A DNA stretch of 32,482 nucleotides, from assembly GCA_905480195.1 (NCBI GenBank), contig CAJQPN010000021.1, positions 1 through 32,482 on the forward strand. Direction: 5' to 3'. Of this stretch, positions 14,925 to 23,614 are shown piece after piece. How positions within the stretch are numbered: position 1 is the stretch's first letter; each line of letters opens with the position of its first letter. The DNA is from an uncultured Acidimicrobiales bacterium. GTDB taxonomy: Bacteria; Actinomycetota; Acidimicrobiia; Acidimicrobiales; Aldehydirespiratoraceae. The translations under genes and the position numbers were made by a program. The notes under the pieces are model-generated. The model saw nothing but the letters and a program-made list of their open reading frames with translations, did not search any database and was not told the origin of the DNA.

Positions 14925-17648
14925 TCAGAGGGCGTCGGCACCCGGCCGACCGTGACACGCCTTGTACTTCTTACCGCTCCTGCACGGACAGGGCTCGTTT
15001 CGCCCGACCTTCTCGAGCTCAGATTTGACCACCGGCGCCTTCTGGACCGGACCGGGCGCCCTCTGAACAGCTGGTGCGTTGGCATCGGCGATGGCGGCAG
15101 CCGATGCTCCCGCCCCGGCGTCAGTCTTGGTCGCAGTGACTCCGGTGATGTTTGGCTCGTCGGACATGTCTCCGGGCGTGGGGGCCACCTGGACGTGCAT
15201 GACGTACTTCACGAAGTCGAGTGCGATCCCCTGCATCATCATCCCGAACATCTCGAAGCCTTCGCGCTGCCACTCCGATGCCGGGTCCTTTTGACCCATT
15301 GCCCGCAGGTGGATGCCCTCGCGCAACGAATCCATCTCGCGAAGGTGTTGCCGCCAACGCTGATCGATAATGCGCAACATCACCTGGCGTTCAACCTGAC
15401 GGAGAATCGCTTCGCCGAGTTCGGCTTCGCGTTCCGCGTAGTGCAGATACGCCTCGTCGTAGAGGAAGTCGACGAGCTCCTCGAGTGTGTCGGCCTTGCC
15501 GAGGTCGTCGACTGTCAGCTGGGAGGGCCAGAGGGTGGCGATCTCGGTCTGCAACGCGTCGAGGTCCCATTCCTCGATGATGTCGGACACGCAGTAGGTG
15601 CCCACCGAGCCCCGCACGGCATCGTCGAGATACTCGAGCGCTTCGTCGCGCAGATCGGCACCGTCGAGGATCTGATCGCGGCGCCGGTAGATCACCTTGC
15701 GCTGCTCGTTCATCACCTCGTCGTATTTGAGGACGTTCTTTCGGGTCTCGGCGTTGCGGGCCTCGACCGTGTTCTGCGCCCGTTCGATCGCCTTCGTGAC
15801 CATCTTCGCCTCGATGGGGACATCGTCGGGAAGCGCTCGATCCATAACCCAGCTCATCGCTCCGGTGGCGAAGAGGCGCATGAGATCGTCTTCGAGCGAC
15901 AGGTAGAATCTGCTCTCGCCGGGATCGCCTTGACGACCGGAGCGGCCACGCAGCTGGTTGTCGATGCGACGGCTCTCGTGGCGCTCGGTACCAAGCACGT
16001 AGAGGCCGCCGAGCGACAGAACCTCTTGCCGTTCGGCGTCGGTGGTGGCTTTGTGTTTGGCGAGGAGTTCCTCAAAGCGGGCCCGACCGTTTTCGACATC
16101 GGGGTCGAGTCCTTCGGCGCGGACATCGCGGTTGGCAAGCCCCTCGGGATTCCCGCCGAGCAAGATGTCGACACCACGACCGGCCATGTTGGTTGCGACG
16201 GTGACCGCACCGAGACGCCCCGCCTGAGTGACGATCTCGGCCTCGCGGTGATGCTGCTTGGCGTTGAGTACCTCGTGGATCACCCCCCGCTTCTCCATCA
16301 TCCGAGACAGCACTTCGGACTTCTCGACCGAGACAGTGCCGACCAGAACCGGCTGGCCCTTCGCCGATCGCTCGACGATGTCGTCGATGCACGCATTGAA
16401 CTTGGCTTCCTCGGTCTTGTAGATGAGGTCACCTTCGTCGAGGCGCGCCAACGGCTTGTTGGTTGGGACGGGCACGACGTGGAGGCCGTAGGTCGCCACG
16501 AACTCCGACGCCTCGGTCTCGGCTGTACCGGTCATACCGGCAAGGCGGTCGTAGAGGCGGTAGTAGTTCTGCAGTGTGATCGTGGCGAGGGTCTGGTTCT
16601 CCTCCTTGACCGACACGCCTTCCTTTGCCTCGATGGCTTGGTGAATACCATCGGACCAGCGCCGGCCTTCCATGACCCTTCCGGTGAACTCGTCGATGAT
16701 CTTGACGGCACCGCCTCCGTCGACCAGATAATCACGATCCTTGCGATAGAGCTCCTTGGCTCGCAGCGCAGCCTGGAGTTGGTGCACGAGGTTGGCCGAG
16801 ACCTGGTCGTAGAGATTGTCGACTCCAAGTGCTCGCTCGACGGCATGGACGCCCTCTTCGAGGGGCGCAACCGTGCGCTTTTCCTCGTCGACCTCGTAAT
16901 GGACGTCGCGTTGCAGACCACGGGCGATCGATGCGAACTTGACGTAGAGCTGCGCAGCGTCTGCGACTTTGCCAGAAATGATCAACGGCGTGCGAGCCTC
17001 GTCGATCAGGATCGAGTCGATCTCGTCGACGATGCAGTAGTGGTGACCACGCTGGACCTGCTTCTCGCGTGACATCGCCATGTTGTCGCGGAGATAGTCG
17101 AAACCGAACTCATTGTTGGTGCCGTAGGTGATGTCCGCCCCGTACTGCGCATGCTTGAACGCCGAATCACGACTGCCGGGAAGCACGAGGCCCACCTCGA
17201 GACCCATCCACCGGTGCACCTGTCCCATCCACTCGGCGTCACGACTGGCCAGGTAGTCGTTGACGGTCACTACGTGCACGCCTTTGCCAGTGACGCCGTT
17301 GAGGTAGATGGGCAAGGTGGATGTGAGGGTCTTGCCCTCACCGGTCTTCATTTCCGCCACCCAGCCCAGGTGAAGGGCTGCGCCACCGACCAGCTGAACG
17401 TCGTAGTGGCGCTGGCCGAGCACTCGCTTTGCGGCTTCTCGGATGGTGGCGAAGGACTCAATCAGGAGGTCGTCAACCGCTTCGCCCTGGTCGAGCCGGC
17501 CGCGGAACTCACCGGTCTTGGCCCGAAGCGCATCATCGGACAAGGCCTCGAACTCGGATTCAAGCGCGTTGATGTCGGGGACCAAGGCCTCGAGCGCCTT
17601 GAGTTTGCGCCCCTCGCCGCTTCGGAGAACACGGGTGAAGATGCTCAT
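14925..17648 (-). CDS. secA: Preprotein translocase ATPase SecA
   Basis: 907 residues, full length for the housekeeping SecA1. It drives Sec-dependent export at the membrane. It has Walker A MKTGEGKT at 100-107, Walker B DEID at 208-211 followed by LIDEARTP, the preprotein cross-linking domain, GRSGRQGDPG of the second nucleotide domain, and a C-terminal zinc tail C887-P-C889 ... C898-H899 that binds SecB-like partners or ribosomes. An Ala/Pro-rich linker (about 845-870) precedes the tail. The ATG at 17648 has no Shine-Dalgarno sequence; a TAGGCT hexamer lies 11 nt upstream, so a very short leader is likely. prfB follows at 18 nt. A long open frame on the opposite strand is a high-GC shadow. 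Confidence 0.98.
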   Translation of the reverse strand: MSIFTRVLRSGEGRKLKALEALVPDINALESEFEALSDDALRAKTGEFRGRLDQGEAVDDLLIESFATIREAAKRVLGQRHYDVQLVGGAALHLGWVAEMKTGEGKTLTSTLPIYLNGVTGKGVHVVTVNDYLASRDAEWMGQVHRWMGLEVGLVLPGSRDSAFKHAQYGADITYGTNNEFGFDYLRDNMAMSREKQVQRGHHYCIVDEIDSILIDEARTPLIISGKVADAAQLYVKFASIARGLQRDVHYEVDEEKRTVAPLEEGVHAVERALGVDNLYDQVSANLVHQLQAALRAKELYRKDRDYLVDGGGAVKIIDEFTGRVMEGRRWSDGIHQAIEAKEGVSVKEENQTLATITLQNYYRLYDRLAGMTGTAETEASEFVATYGLHVVPVPTNKPLARLDEGDLIYKTEEAKFNACIDDIVERSAKGQPVLVGTVSVEKSEVLSRMMEKRGVIHEVLNAKQHHREAEIVTQAGRLGAVTVATNMAGRGVDILLGGNPEGLANRDVRAEGLDPDVENGRARFEELLAKHKATTDAERQEVLSLGGLYVLGTERHESRRIDNQLRGRSGRQGDPGESRFYLSLEDDLMRLFATGAMSWVMDRALPDDVPIEAKMVTKAIERAQNTVEARNAETRKNVLKYDEVMNEQRKVIYRRRDQILDGADLRDEALEYLDDAVRGSVGTYCVSDIIEEWDLDALQTEIATLWPSQLTVDDLGKADTLEELVDFLYDEAYLHYAEREAELGEAILRQVERQVMLRIIDQRWRQHLREMDSLREGIHLRAMGQKDPASEWQREGFEMFGMMMQGIALDFVKYVMHVQVAPTPGDMSDEPNITGVTATKTDAGAGASAAAIADANAPAVQRAPGPVQKAPVVKSELEKVGRNEPCPCRSGKKYKACHGRPGADAL

Positions 17649-17659
17649 GAGTGCGTCGT

Positions 17660-17665
17660 AGCCTA
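17660..17665 (-). promoter_or_regulatory. Candidate -10 element for secA
   Basis: TAGGCT on the - strand lies 11 nt before the secA ATG. Transcription from 6-7 nt downstream would give a leader of about 5 nt without a Shine-Dalgarno sequence. No clear -35 is visible because the hairpin at 17670-17697 occupies that space. Confidence 0.3.
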
Positions 17666-17669
17666 CCGA

Positions 17670-17697
17670 CCGCGAGCTACCGCCGTAGCAGCCGCGG
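17670..17697 (-). terminator. Hairpin between hpf and secA, possible terminator without U-tract
   Basis: A strong stem-loop: outer CCGCG/CGCGG (17670-17674 with 17693-17697), an internal bulge, then GCTAC/GTAGC (17676-17680 with 17685-17689) around a 4-nt loop. It lies downstream of hpf and just upstream of secA. No T-run follows. It could end the hpf transcript, as U-less hairpins sometimes do in actinobacteria, or act in the secA leader. Confidence 0.35.
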
Positions 17698-17759
17698 CGC
17701 GCACGAAGCGCTGTGTCAGCAGGCGGCGTTCAGAGAAGCTCGGCGTGTTTGGGAGTGTT

Positions 17760-18356
17760 TCATCCCGCTTCGTCGATGAGCCCCACGTCTCCGTCGTCGC
17801 GTTTGTAGACGACCGCAGACCGGTTGGTCTCGGCGTTGATGAAGAAGAAAAATCCGTGACCGAGGAGATCCATCTTCAACACCGCCTCCTCGGTACTCAT
17901 TGGCGCAAGGTAGAAGCGCTTACTCTTGACGATGACCGGAATCCGCTCGTCATCTTCGCGATCGGCTTCCGGCGAGCCATCGACTGCAACCGAGCCAGGG
18001 TCCATTTCGGGCGCAGGAACGTCCATGCGTCGAAGTGTCTCGCCCAACCCATGATGACGCCTCTGAAGACGGGTGCGGAGCTTGCGGATCTGGCGTTCGA
18101 GCTTCAGCGTCGCAGCATCGATCGCACTGAACGGGTCTGCGGCGTGCACCTTGCAGCGCAGGTGGTGCCCATGGCCCTCGACGACAACCTCACAAAACTC
18201 CTTGTCCACGATCCGAGGGTTACGTGCCTCGTCGAAATGGACCTCAGCGCGCTCGAGGCCCTGAAGGAACTTGTCGAGCCCACCGATTTTCTCATGGATC
18301 ACCTCCTCCAGTCGCGGCGTGATGTTCACGTGCCGTGCGCTGATGGAGACGTCCAT
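17760..18356 (-). CDS. hpf: Ribosome hibernation promoting factor, long form
   Basis: 198 residues. The N-terminal domain (about 1-100, from MDVSISARHVNITPRLEEVI) is the HPF/RaiA fold that sits in the decoding centre of idle ribosomes. After a variable linker rich in Asp/Glu/Pro, the C-terminal domain (about 140-198: IVKSKRFYLAPMSTEEAV, GHGFFFFINAET, VVYKRDDGDVGLIDE) is the dimerisation module that joins two 70S ribosomes into 100S particles. The start at 18356 has GGAGGG 6 nt upstream. Order comF-hpf-secA matches the Rv3242c-Rv3241c-secA1 neighbourhood of M. tuberculosis. A promoter candidate lies just upstream. Confidence 0.95.
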   Translation of the reverse strand: MDVSISARHVNITPRLEEVIHEKIGGLDKFLQGLERAEVHFDEARNPRIVDKEFCEVVVEGHGHHLRCKVHAADPFSAIDAATLKLERQIRKLRTRLQRRHHGLGETLRRMDVPAPEMDPGSVAVDGSPEADREDDERIPVIVKSKRFYLAPMSTEEAVLKMDLLGHGFFFFINAETNRSAVVYKRDDGDVGLIDEAG

Positions 18357-18387
18357 TCGTACCCTCCGAGTGTTGGTTGTGCTTTCG

Positions 18388-18417
18388 ACCGTACACCGAC
18401 CCGTCAGGCCGTGTCAG
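18388..18417 (-). promoter_or_regulatory. Candidate sigma-70-type promoter for hpf
   Basis: On the - strand, CTGACA (18417-18412) is followed by 18 nt and TACGGT (18393-18388), close to the TTGACA/TANNNT consensus. The predicted start gives a leader of about 25 nt that includes the GGAGGG ribosome site of hpf. The -35 box overlaps the end of the comF-like gene, which would let hpf be transcribed separately, for instance in stationary phase. Confidence 0.4.
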
Positions 18418-18925
18418 GTCGGATGCGCAGCGCTTGCGTCACGACTAGGCCGTGCACGCAGCCAGCTCCGGAGCGGCGAATGACCGTCGCTGCCGAGCGC
18501 AACGTGGCGCCGGTGGTCGCCACATCGTCGACCAACAACACCGTCGGTCGATGCAGCAGTTTCCCCGCAGGTCGAAGTCGCGGGCCGACGAGGCGGCCTG
18601 CTCGATCTCGTTGGGTCTGCGGTCGGTCGCCCCGCTCACGGCGAAGCAATCGGCGAGCCGGAATACCGAGCCGATGAGCGAGCGCACGGGCGAGCAACTC
18701 GCTCTGGTCGTAACCACGTTCTCGCCGAGCGGCCGGCGTTGCCGGGCACCACGTGACGACATCGGCAGGTGCGGCAATCGCAGCCATGGCGTCAGCCAGA
18801 ACAGTGACTGCAGCAGTGCGATCGCTGTACTTGAGTTGCCGCACCCACTCGGCTGCTGTGCCGCTATGCGTCCACACGGCTCGAAATGAAGCAAGCACTG
18901 CATCGTCGACCTGGCTTTCTGCCAC
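18404..18925 (-). CDS. ComF-family phosphoribosyltransferase-like protein, no zinc finger
   Basis: 173 residues from a GTG at 18925; an in-frame TAG lies just upstream, so no earlier start exists. Features of the ComF/GntX family are WVRQLKYSDR near the N-terminus, the segment WCPATPAARRERGYDQSELLA, and the PRPP-binding loop VLLVDDVATTGATL (129-142). ComF proteins usually begin with a cysteine-rich zinc finger, which is missing here. In B. subtilis ComFC takes part in DNA uptake; in most bacteria the substrate is unknown. A TAGGGT hexamer exactly 6 nt before the GTG, with no Shine-Dalgarno sequence, suggests a leaderless message. The M. tuberculosis counterpart is the Rv3242c position. Confidence 0.88.
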   Translation of the reverse strand: MAESQVDDAVLASFRAVWTHSGTAAEWVRQLKYSDRTAAVTVLADAMAAIAAPADVVTWCPATPAARRERGYDQSELLARALAHRLGIPARRLLRRERGDRPQTQRDRAGRLVGPRLRPAGKLLHRPTVLLVDDVATTGATLRSAATVIRRSGAGCVHGLVVTQALRIRPDTA

Positions 18926-18931
18926 GATCCG

Positions 18932-18937
18932 ACCCTA
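18932..18937 (-). promoter_or_regulatory. Candidate -10 element, leaderless comF-like gene
   Basis: TAGGGT on the - strand is followed by 6 nt (CGGATC) and the GTG start at 18925, so the G of the start codon falls at +1. The TAG of this hexamer is also the in-frame stop that limits the gene upstream. No Shine-Dalgarno sequence is present. Confidence 0.5.
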
Positions 18938-18964
18938 GGAACGCAATGTGACAGGGACGAAGGA

Positions 18965-19798
18965 TCAGTGTTCGTCTACCTCGGCGTAGTTCGGGGGCCG
19001 CTTCTCGAAGAACGCAGTGACCGACTCGACCTGATTCGGCGTACCGATCAAGGCGCCAATCTCGTCACGTTCCATCTTGAACCCGGCGGCGAAGTCCTCC
19101 GCGTAGGCCGATTCGACGAGGCGCTTGCCGGCCCGGATCGCGTGCGGGCTCTTCCCGGCGATCGTTCGGGCCAACGCCATCGCATCGGCGTGGGGATCGT
19201 CACTGACATGGGTGGCGAGTCCGATGCGGACGGCCTCGGCTCCATCGACCTCACGGCCGGTCCAGATCAACTCTTTGGCCACATCGGCACCTACGAGTCC
19301 AGGAAGCAGATGAGTGATCGTCATGTCGGGGCTGATCCCCCACCGGATCTCGAGGATCGACATGCGCACGTCGGGATGCACGAATCGGATGTCGCAGCCG
19401 GTAGCCAATTGGATCCCTGCGCCGAAGGCCACTCCATGGACTGCGCCGATCACCGGTACCGGCAGCTCTCGGAACCCCCAGACGGCTTGCTGGGCGCGGT
19501 GTGTGATGCGGTCTTGCTCGATCGACCCGATGTCGCTGGTGCTGGTGCCTTGGGCGGACTCGGACTCCGCACTACCCGCCATGGCCTCGAAGCCGGAGAA
19601 GTCGAGGCCGGCGCACCACGCCGGTCCGTTTCCCGACAGCACCACCGCGCGAAGCCCTGGCGTGGCCTTGAGCTGTTCCGACGCACCGATGAGGGCCGCG
19701 AACATCAGCCCATCCATGGCGTTCATCTTGTCGGCCCGGTTGAGCCGAACATCGGCCACACCGTCGACGATGTCGATCGTCACTCGTTCTTCGCTCAT
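18965..19798 (-). CDS. Crotonase-family protein (enoyl-CoA hydratase / dienoyl-CoA isomerase-like)
   Basis: 277 residues. The ATG at 19798 is preferred to one at 19828 because GGAGGAACG directly precedes it. The crotonase fold is clear: WCAGLDFSGF gives the first oxyanion-hole strand and HGVAFGAGIQLATGCDIRF the second. Compared by eye with dienoyl-CoA isomerase (ECH1), the acidic positions are Gln130 (Asp in ECH1), Glu150 and Asp158 (both kept); against enoyl-CoA hydratase the first catalytic Glu is also Gln130 while the second is kept. It may therefore be an isomerase or a hydratase with altered chemistry. An insert of about 20 Ser/Glu-rich residues (75-95) is typical of actinobacterial EchA paralogues. 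It lies downstream of the LLM gene with an 80-bp gap. Confidence 0.88.
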   Translation of the reverse strand: MSEERVTIDIVDGVADVRLNRADKMNAMDGLMFAALIGASEQLKATPGLRAVVLSGNGPAWCAGLDFSGFEAMAGSAESESAQGTSTSDIGSIEQDRITHRAQQAVWGFRELPVPVIGAVHGVAFGAGIQLATGCDIRFVHPDVRMSILEIRWGISPDMTITHLLPGLVGADVAKELIWTGREVDGAEAVRIGLATHVSDDPHADAMALARTIAGKSPHAIRAGKRLVESAYAEDFAAGFKMERDEIGALIGTPNQVESVTAFFEKRPPNYAEVDEH

Positions 19799-19878
19799 CG
19801 TTCCTCCAGTCATCGTCTTCCTCGCCACAGGCCGACTACCTGCACTGCATCACCTGCGAACCTGCGTGCACCGAGTTT

Positions 19879-20745
19879 TCAGCTCGGAGCGAAAACCTGC
19901 AGCGCTGCGTCGTCAGGGCGACCCTGACCCTCGGCGGGATCGAGGGGGTGGATGCAGACATGCGACGCACCAGCATCGGCGTGTTCTTGCAAGCGGTTCT
20001 CGATCTGCTCGGGTGTACCCCATGCAACGATCGCATCGACGAGGCGATCGCTCTGGGTACTGATGTCGTCGTCGGTGAAGCCCATGCGTTTCCAGGCGTT
20101 CACGTAGCCCGGTGCGCGACTGTAGAACTTCAGGACCTTGGCACCGGTCGCCCGTGCGACCTCGGCGTCCTCAGTGAGGATGACCTTTTGTTCGACGAAG
20201 AGACCAGCATCGGGGCCCATAACCTCGCGCGCCATCGCCGTGTGTTCGGGCGTGGTGTTGTACGGGTGCGCGCCAGCGGTGCGCTCAGCGGCAAGTTCGA
20301 GCATCTTGGGGCCGAGCGCCGCCAATACGATCGGTACGGGCTCCGGCGGCGCGACCGAGGTGTACATCGAGCTCTCCATCGCGTCGAGATAGGTGCGAAG
20401 AAACGACAGCGGTTTGTCGTACTCGATGCCTCGTACCTTGTTGACGATGGCGGGGCTCGACACGCCGATGCCGAGTGTCATCCGGCCATTGGTCTGCTCG
20501 GCGACGGTGTTGGCCCCTTGCATCATCACGCCGGGGTGGCGGTGGTAGATGTTGGCGATGCCGGTTGCGAGGCCGAGGGTGCTGGTGGCAGCCCCAATCG
20601 CAGCAAGTTGAGCGAACGGGTCTCGACCCAGGGTTTCGCCGACCCAGAGATGCGTGTAGCCGAGCGACTCGACCCGTTTGGCGAAGTCAGCGACCTCCGC
20701 CCCTGAGATGCCTTCCGGCGAGAACCAAACCCCACGTGTCGTCAT
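19879..20745 (-). CDS. LLM-class oxidoreductase, predicted F420-dependent
   Basis: 288 residues of the luciferase-like TIM-barrel family. Visible signs are the N-terminal strand GVWFSPEGISGAEVADFAKRVE, LWVGETLGRDPFAQLAAIGAAT, LGLATGIANIYHRHP, GRMTLGIGVS and a C-terminal GTPEQIENRLQEHADAGASHV. It resembles the group of actinobacterial enzymes annotated as F420-dependent; FMN is the alternative cofactor. Such enzymes transfer hydride to or from small organics or lipids, but no substrate can be named. No F420 biosynthesis gene is in the window. There is no Shine-Dalgarno sequence; TAACGT lies 8 nt before the ATG. The 116-bp gap upstream (20746-20861) shows no gene, only a weak TTTGC/GCAAA inverted repeat downstream of ahcY. 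Confidence 0.88.
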   Translation of the reverse strand: MTTRGVWFSPEGISGAEVADFAKRVESLGYTHLWVGETLGRDPFAQLAAIGAATSTLGLATGIANIYHRHPGVMMQGANTVAEQTNGRMTLGIGVSSPAIVNKVRGIEYDKPLSFLRTYLDAMESSMYTSVAPPEPVPIVLAALGPKMLELAAERTAGAHPYNTTPEHTAMAREVMGPDAGLFVEQKVILTEDAEVARATGAKVLKFYSRAPGYVNAWKRMGFTDDDISTQSDRLVDAIVAWGTPEQIENRLQEHADAGASHVCIHPLDPAEGQGRPDDAALQVFAPS

Positions 20746-20753
20746 GGTCGGTG

Positions 20754-20759
20754 ACGTTA
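20754..20759 (-). promoter_or_regulatory. Candidate -10 element for the LLM oxidoreductase gene
   Basis: TAACGT on the - strand ends 8 nt before the ATG at 20745 with no Shine-Dalgarno sequence between. A start 6-7 nt downstream gives a leader of one or two bases. Confidence 0.35.
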
Positions 20760-20861
20760 GTTGGCGCGGCAGGTCGGCTGGGCATTCGGGTCCTCTTCAG
20801 GGCGAACATCGTCAGGACATCTCGACCCTGTTTGCACCCAAGACGCGGAGCAAATGGTCGC

Positions 20862-22307
20862 TCAGTAGCGGTAGTGCGACGACTTGTACGGGCCGTTGAC
20901 GGGGACGCCGAGGTACTCGGCCTGATCGGAGGTCATCGTTGTGAGCTTGACCCCGAGCGCATCGAGGTGCAGCCGGGCAACCTCCTCGTCGAGTTCCTTC
21001 GACAAGACCTCGACACCGAGCTCCATATCGTCGGCTTCGGTGTGCAACTTCATCTGAGCGAGCACCTGATTGGTGAATGAGCAGCTCATGACGAAGCTCG
21101 GATGCCCAGTGGCGTTGCCGAGATTCAGGAGACGACCCTCCGACAACACGATGATCGAATGTCCGTCAGGGAAGACGAACTCGTCGACCTGTGGCTTGAT
21201 GTTGACGCGCTGCACGTCCGACATTTTGAGTAGGCCGGCCATGTCGATCTCGTTGTCGAAGTGCCCGATGTTGCCGACGATCGCTTGGTGCTTCATCCGG
21301 GCCATGTGGTCGGCCAGGATGATGTCCTTGTTGCCGGTGGTGGTGATGAAGATGTCAGCGGTGTCGACCACCGACTCGAGCGTGTCGACCTCGTACCCCG
21401 ACATGGCGGCTTGGAGCGCACAGATCGGGTCGACCTCGGTGACGATGACGCGAGCTCCTTGCCCGCGAAGCGACTCTGCACAGCCCTTGCCGACATCGCC
21501 GAAGCCACACACCACAGCGACCTTGCCGCCGATCATCACGTCGGTGGCACGGTTGATGCCGTCGATGAGGCTGTGGCGGCAGCCGTAGAGATTGTCGAAC
21601 TTCGACTTGGTCACCGAGTCGTTGACATTGATCGCTGGGAACAGGAGCTCGCCGGCTTCCATCATCTGATACAGGCGATGGACACCGGTGGTGGTCTCCT
21701 CAGACACCCCGCGGATGCCGGGCGCAATCTTGGAAAAGAACTGGGGGTCGTTGGCGAGGATCTCACGACAGCGTTCGAGGAACACACCCCACTCGTCGGA
21801 GTCGCCTTCGTCGGCAACCGGGACCGACCCTGCGTTCTCGAACTCGAGCCCCTTGTGCACGAGCATGGTGGCATCGCCGCCGTCGTCGAGGATGAGGTTG
21901 GGGCCACCACCGTCAGGCCAGCGGAAAAGCTGCTCGGTCGCCCACCAGTACTCCTCGAGCGTCTCCCCCTTCCAAGCGAAGACCGGAGTGCCGTTGGGGG
22001 CATCGAGGGTTCCGGTCGGGCCAACCGCAACCGCCGCCGCCGCGTGGTCTTGCGTGGAGAAGATGTTGCAGCTCACCCAACGGACATCGGCGCCGAGGGT
22101 TACGAGCGTTTCAATGAGCACCGCGGTCTGCACGGTCATGTGCAGCGAGCCAGCGATTCGGGCGCCGGCAAGCGGCTGCTCATCGGCGTATTTGCCTCGA
22201 AGCGCCATGAGGCCAGGCATCTCGTGCTCGGCAAGGCGGATCTCGTTGCGGCCAAAGCTGGCCAGTTCGATATCGGCGATCTTGAAGTCGCCAGTGGTCA
22301 GAGCCAC
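20862..22307 (-). CDS. ahcY: Adenosylhomocysteinase
   Basis: 481 residues. It splits S-adenosylhomocysteine, the by-product of methyltransferases, into adenosine and homocysteine. It has the NAD-binding loop GFGDVG at 268-273, the substrate block [11 protein letters not shown] (Lys234, Asp238, Asn239 by comparison with the human enzyme), HFDNEID, and the C-terminal signature ending KSSHYRY that reaches into the neighbouring subunit's cofactor site. The insert around residues 145-185 is usual for bacterial forms. The start is GTG at 22307 with GGAG 5 nt upstream. It corresponds to sahH of M. tuberculosis, also found on the same strand a few genes from manA. A hairpin lies in its 113-bp upstream gap. 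Confidence 0.97.
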   Translation of the reverse strand: MALTTGDFKIADIELASFGRNEIRLAEHEMPGLMALRGKYADEQPLAGARIAGSLHMTVQTAVLIETLVTLGADVRWVSCNIFSTQDHAAAAVAVGPTGTLDAPNGTPVFAWKGETLEEYWWATEQLFRWPDGGGPNLILDDGGDATMLVHKGLEFENAGSVPVADEGDSDEWGVFLERCREILANDPQFFSKIAPGIRGVSEETTTGVHRLYQMMEAGELLFPAINVNDSVTKSKFDNLYGCRHSLIDGINRATDVMIGGKVAVVCGFGDVGKGCAESLRGQGARVIVTEVDPICALQAAMSGYEVDTLESVVDTADIFITTTGNKDIILADHMARMKHQAIVGNIGHFDNEIDMAGLLKMSDVQRVNIKPQVDEFVFPDGHSIIVLSEGRLLNLGNATGHPSFVMSCSFTNQVLAQMKLHTEADDMELGVEVLSKELDEEVARLHLDALGVKLTTMTSDQAEYLGVPVNGPYKSSHYRY

Positions 22308-22342
22308 GGATGCTCCATTCGTGGGAGATGATCAGGTGAACG

Positions 22343-22382
22343 GCGGGCCGGGGTCTGCTGACACCATCTCGGAGCAGCCCGC
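22343..22382 (-). other. Structured element between manA and ahcY (hairpin, function unknown)
   Basis: On the - strand GCGGGC (22382-22377) plus TGCT pairs with AGCA (22359-22356) and, after a 7-nt bulge, GCCCGC (22348-22343). It ends 35 nt before the ahcY start. It could be a manA terminator without a U-tract or a leader element of ahcY. I compared it from memory with the SAH riboswitch and did not find the conserved core, so I make no riboswitch claim. Confidence 0.35.
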
Positions 22383-22420
22383 AGCACATCAGTGTACGGC
22401 GTCGACCGGCCGAGACCGCG

Positions 22421-23584
22421 CTAAGGAACCACTCCGACGCCGGCGCAGTAGAGGGCTCCCCTGCCGGTGACCTCCACGGCCCCGTCGGCGGCCGGGAGCC
22501 AAATGGCTGCGCCCCGGTCGAGGGTGTGCGGGCCGATCTCGATCGATCCATCGGTACAGACTGCGATTGCCGGGCCGGCGGCAAGGGTGTGAACTCCGTC
22601 GACCTCGATGCGGCAGAGTGAAAATTCCGGCACGGGCGTGTCGTAGACGGCGACGCCGTCGACGGTGACGGGTCGCTGGATGGCGGGGTCGATCGGCTTG
22701 GCATCGACCACGTCGAGAAGGGCAGGGATGTCGACGTGTTTGGGGGTGAGACCCCCTCGAAGGACGTTGTCGGAGTTCGCCATGATCTCGACCCCGGTGC
22801 CCCGCAAGTACATGTGGAGATTCCCGGGGCCAAGAAAGAGCGCTTCACCCGGTTGCAGCGTGACGCGGTTGAGCAACAGGGCGGTGACCACCCCGGCATC
22901 GTTTGGGTGACGGGCGCCGAGCGCCGCAGCCATCGCCCGCTCCCCGGCCCCAACATCGGAGCCGGGACGGCCACAGGCGGCCACGACGGGACCGACGAGC
23001 GCGTCGGCATCAGCAGCACTGAGGGTCAGCAAGTACTTGAGGAGGGCGTTGAGGCCATCGGCGTTCGGCTCGGCTTTGATCCGAGCCCGGATCGGGTCGA
23101 GTACGGGGGTGTCGATCGTCGCGAGGATCGCAAGGGTCGCGAGCGGGTCGCGGAAGCCGCAAAGTGCCTCGAACTCGGTGAGCGCGCAGATCAACTCGGG
23201 CTTGTGCAGGCGATCGCGAAAGGAACGGTTGGGTGCATCGAGGGGGACACCGGCAGCGTCTTCGCGCGCGTGGCCGGCTTCTGCCTGCTCGATCGACGGG
23301 TGCGCTTGGAGTGAGAGGGGTTCCGCTGCGGCGAGAATCTTGAGCAGGAACGGGAGCGAACCGAAGCGGTGGGCAATCTGAGGGCCGAGAGAGGTGTCCG
23401 GGTCGCCAGCAACGACTGAGTCCAGTCGCTGCTGGGTGGGGCTGAGCAGAGACGGTGCCGAGGGGTGGGCCCCGAACCAGAGTTCAGCCCACGGTTTGCC
23501 ATCCTGCGGACGGCCGAGCAACGACGGAATGCTCGAAAGGGAACCCCACTCGTAGTTTTTGATCACACCTTCGAGTAGCTGCAT
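22421..23584 (-). CDS. manA: Mannose-6-phosphate isomerase, class I
   Basis: 387 residues. It interconverts fructose-6-phosphate and mannose-6-phosphate, the first step toward GDP-mannose. The zinc ligands of type I enzymes are in place: Gln93 and His95 (LQAHPS), Glu130 (HKPELICAL) and His257 (GNLHMYL), with Arg276 in NSDNVLRGGL as the likely catalytic arginine. YEWGS near the N-terminus is typical. The start at 23584 has AGGGA 8 nt upstream. A 5-bp hairpin (CTGGA/TCCAG, 23594-23610) lies in the 30-nt gap after the SIS gene and touches that ribosome site, which may tune translation. It is downstream of manB, Trm112-like and SIS in one unit, the same set as M. tuberculosis Rv3257c-Rv3255c. Confidence 0.96.
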   Translation of the reverse strand: MQLLEGVIKNYEWGSLSSIPSLLGRPQDGKPWAELWFGAHPSAPSLLSPTQQRLDSVVAGDPDTSLGPQIAHRFGSLPFLLKILAAAEPLSLQAHPSIEQAEAGHAREDAAGVPLDAPNRSFRDRLHKPELICALTEFEALCGFRDPLATLAILATIDTPVLDPIRARIKAEPNADGLNALLKYLLTLSAADADALVGPVVAACGRPGSDVGAGERAMAAALGARHPNDAGVVTALLLNRVTLQPGEALFLGPGNLHMYLRGTGVEIMANSDNVLRGGLTPKHVDIPALLDVVDAKPIDPAIQRPVTVDGVAVYDTPVPEFSLCRIEVDGVHTLAAGPAIAVCTDGSIEIGPHTLDRGAAIWLPAADGAVEVTGRGALYCAGVGVVP

Positions 23585-23614
23585 CGTGCATCCCTGGATC
23601 GAGGGTCCAGCTCC

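Noticed and set aside
14664..17072. An open frame of about 800 codons on the + strand opposite secA
   Set aside because: It is antisense to a full-length, well conserved secA and shows no recognisable domain; long antisense frames are common in high-GC coding DNA.
20832..20856. Terminator of ahcY (TTTGC/GCAAA inverted repeat)
   Set aside because: The stem is short and AT-containing, the loop is long and no T-run follows; too weak to list.
22308..22420. SAH riboswitch upstream of ahcY
   Set aside because: I could fold a hairpin but not the conserved core or pseudoknot of that class; a covariance search is needed.
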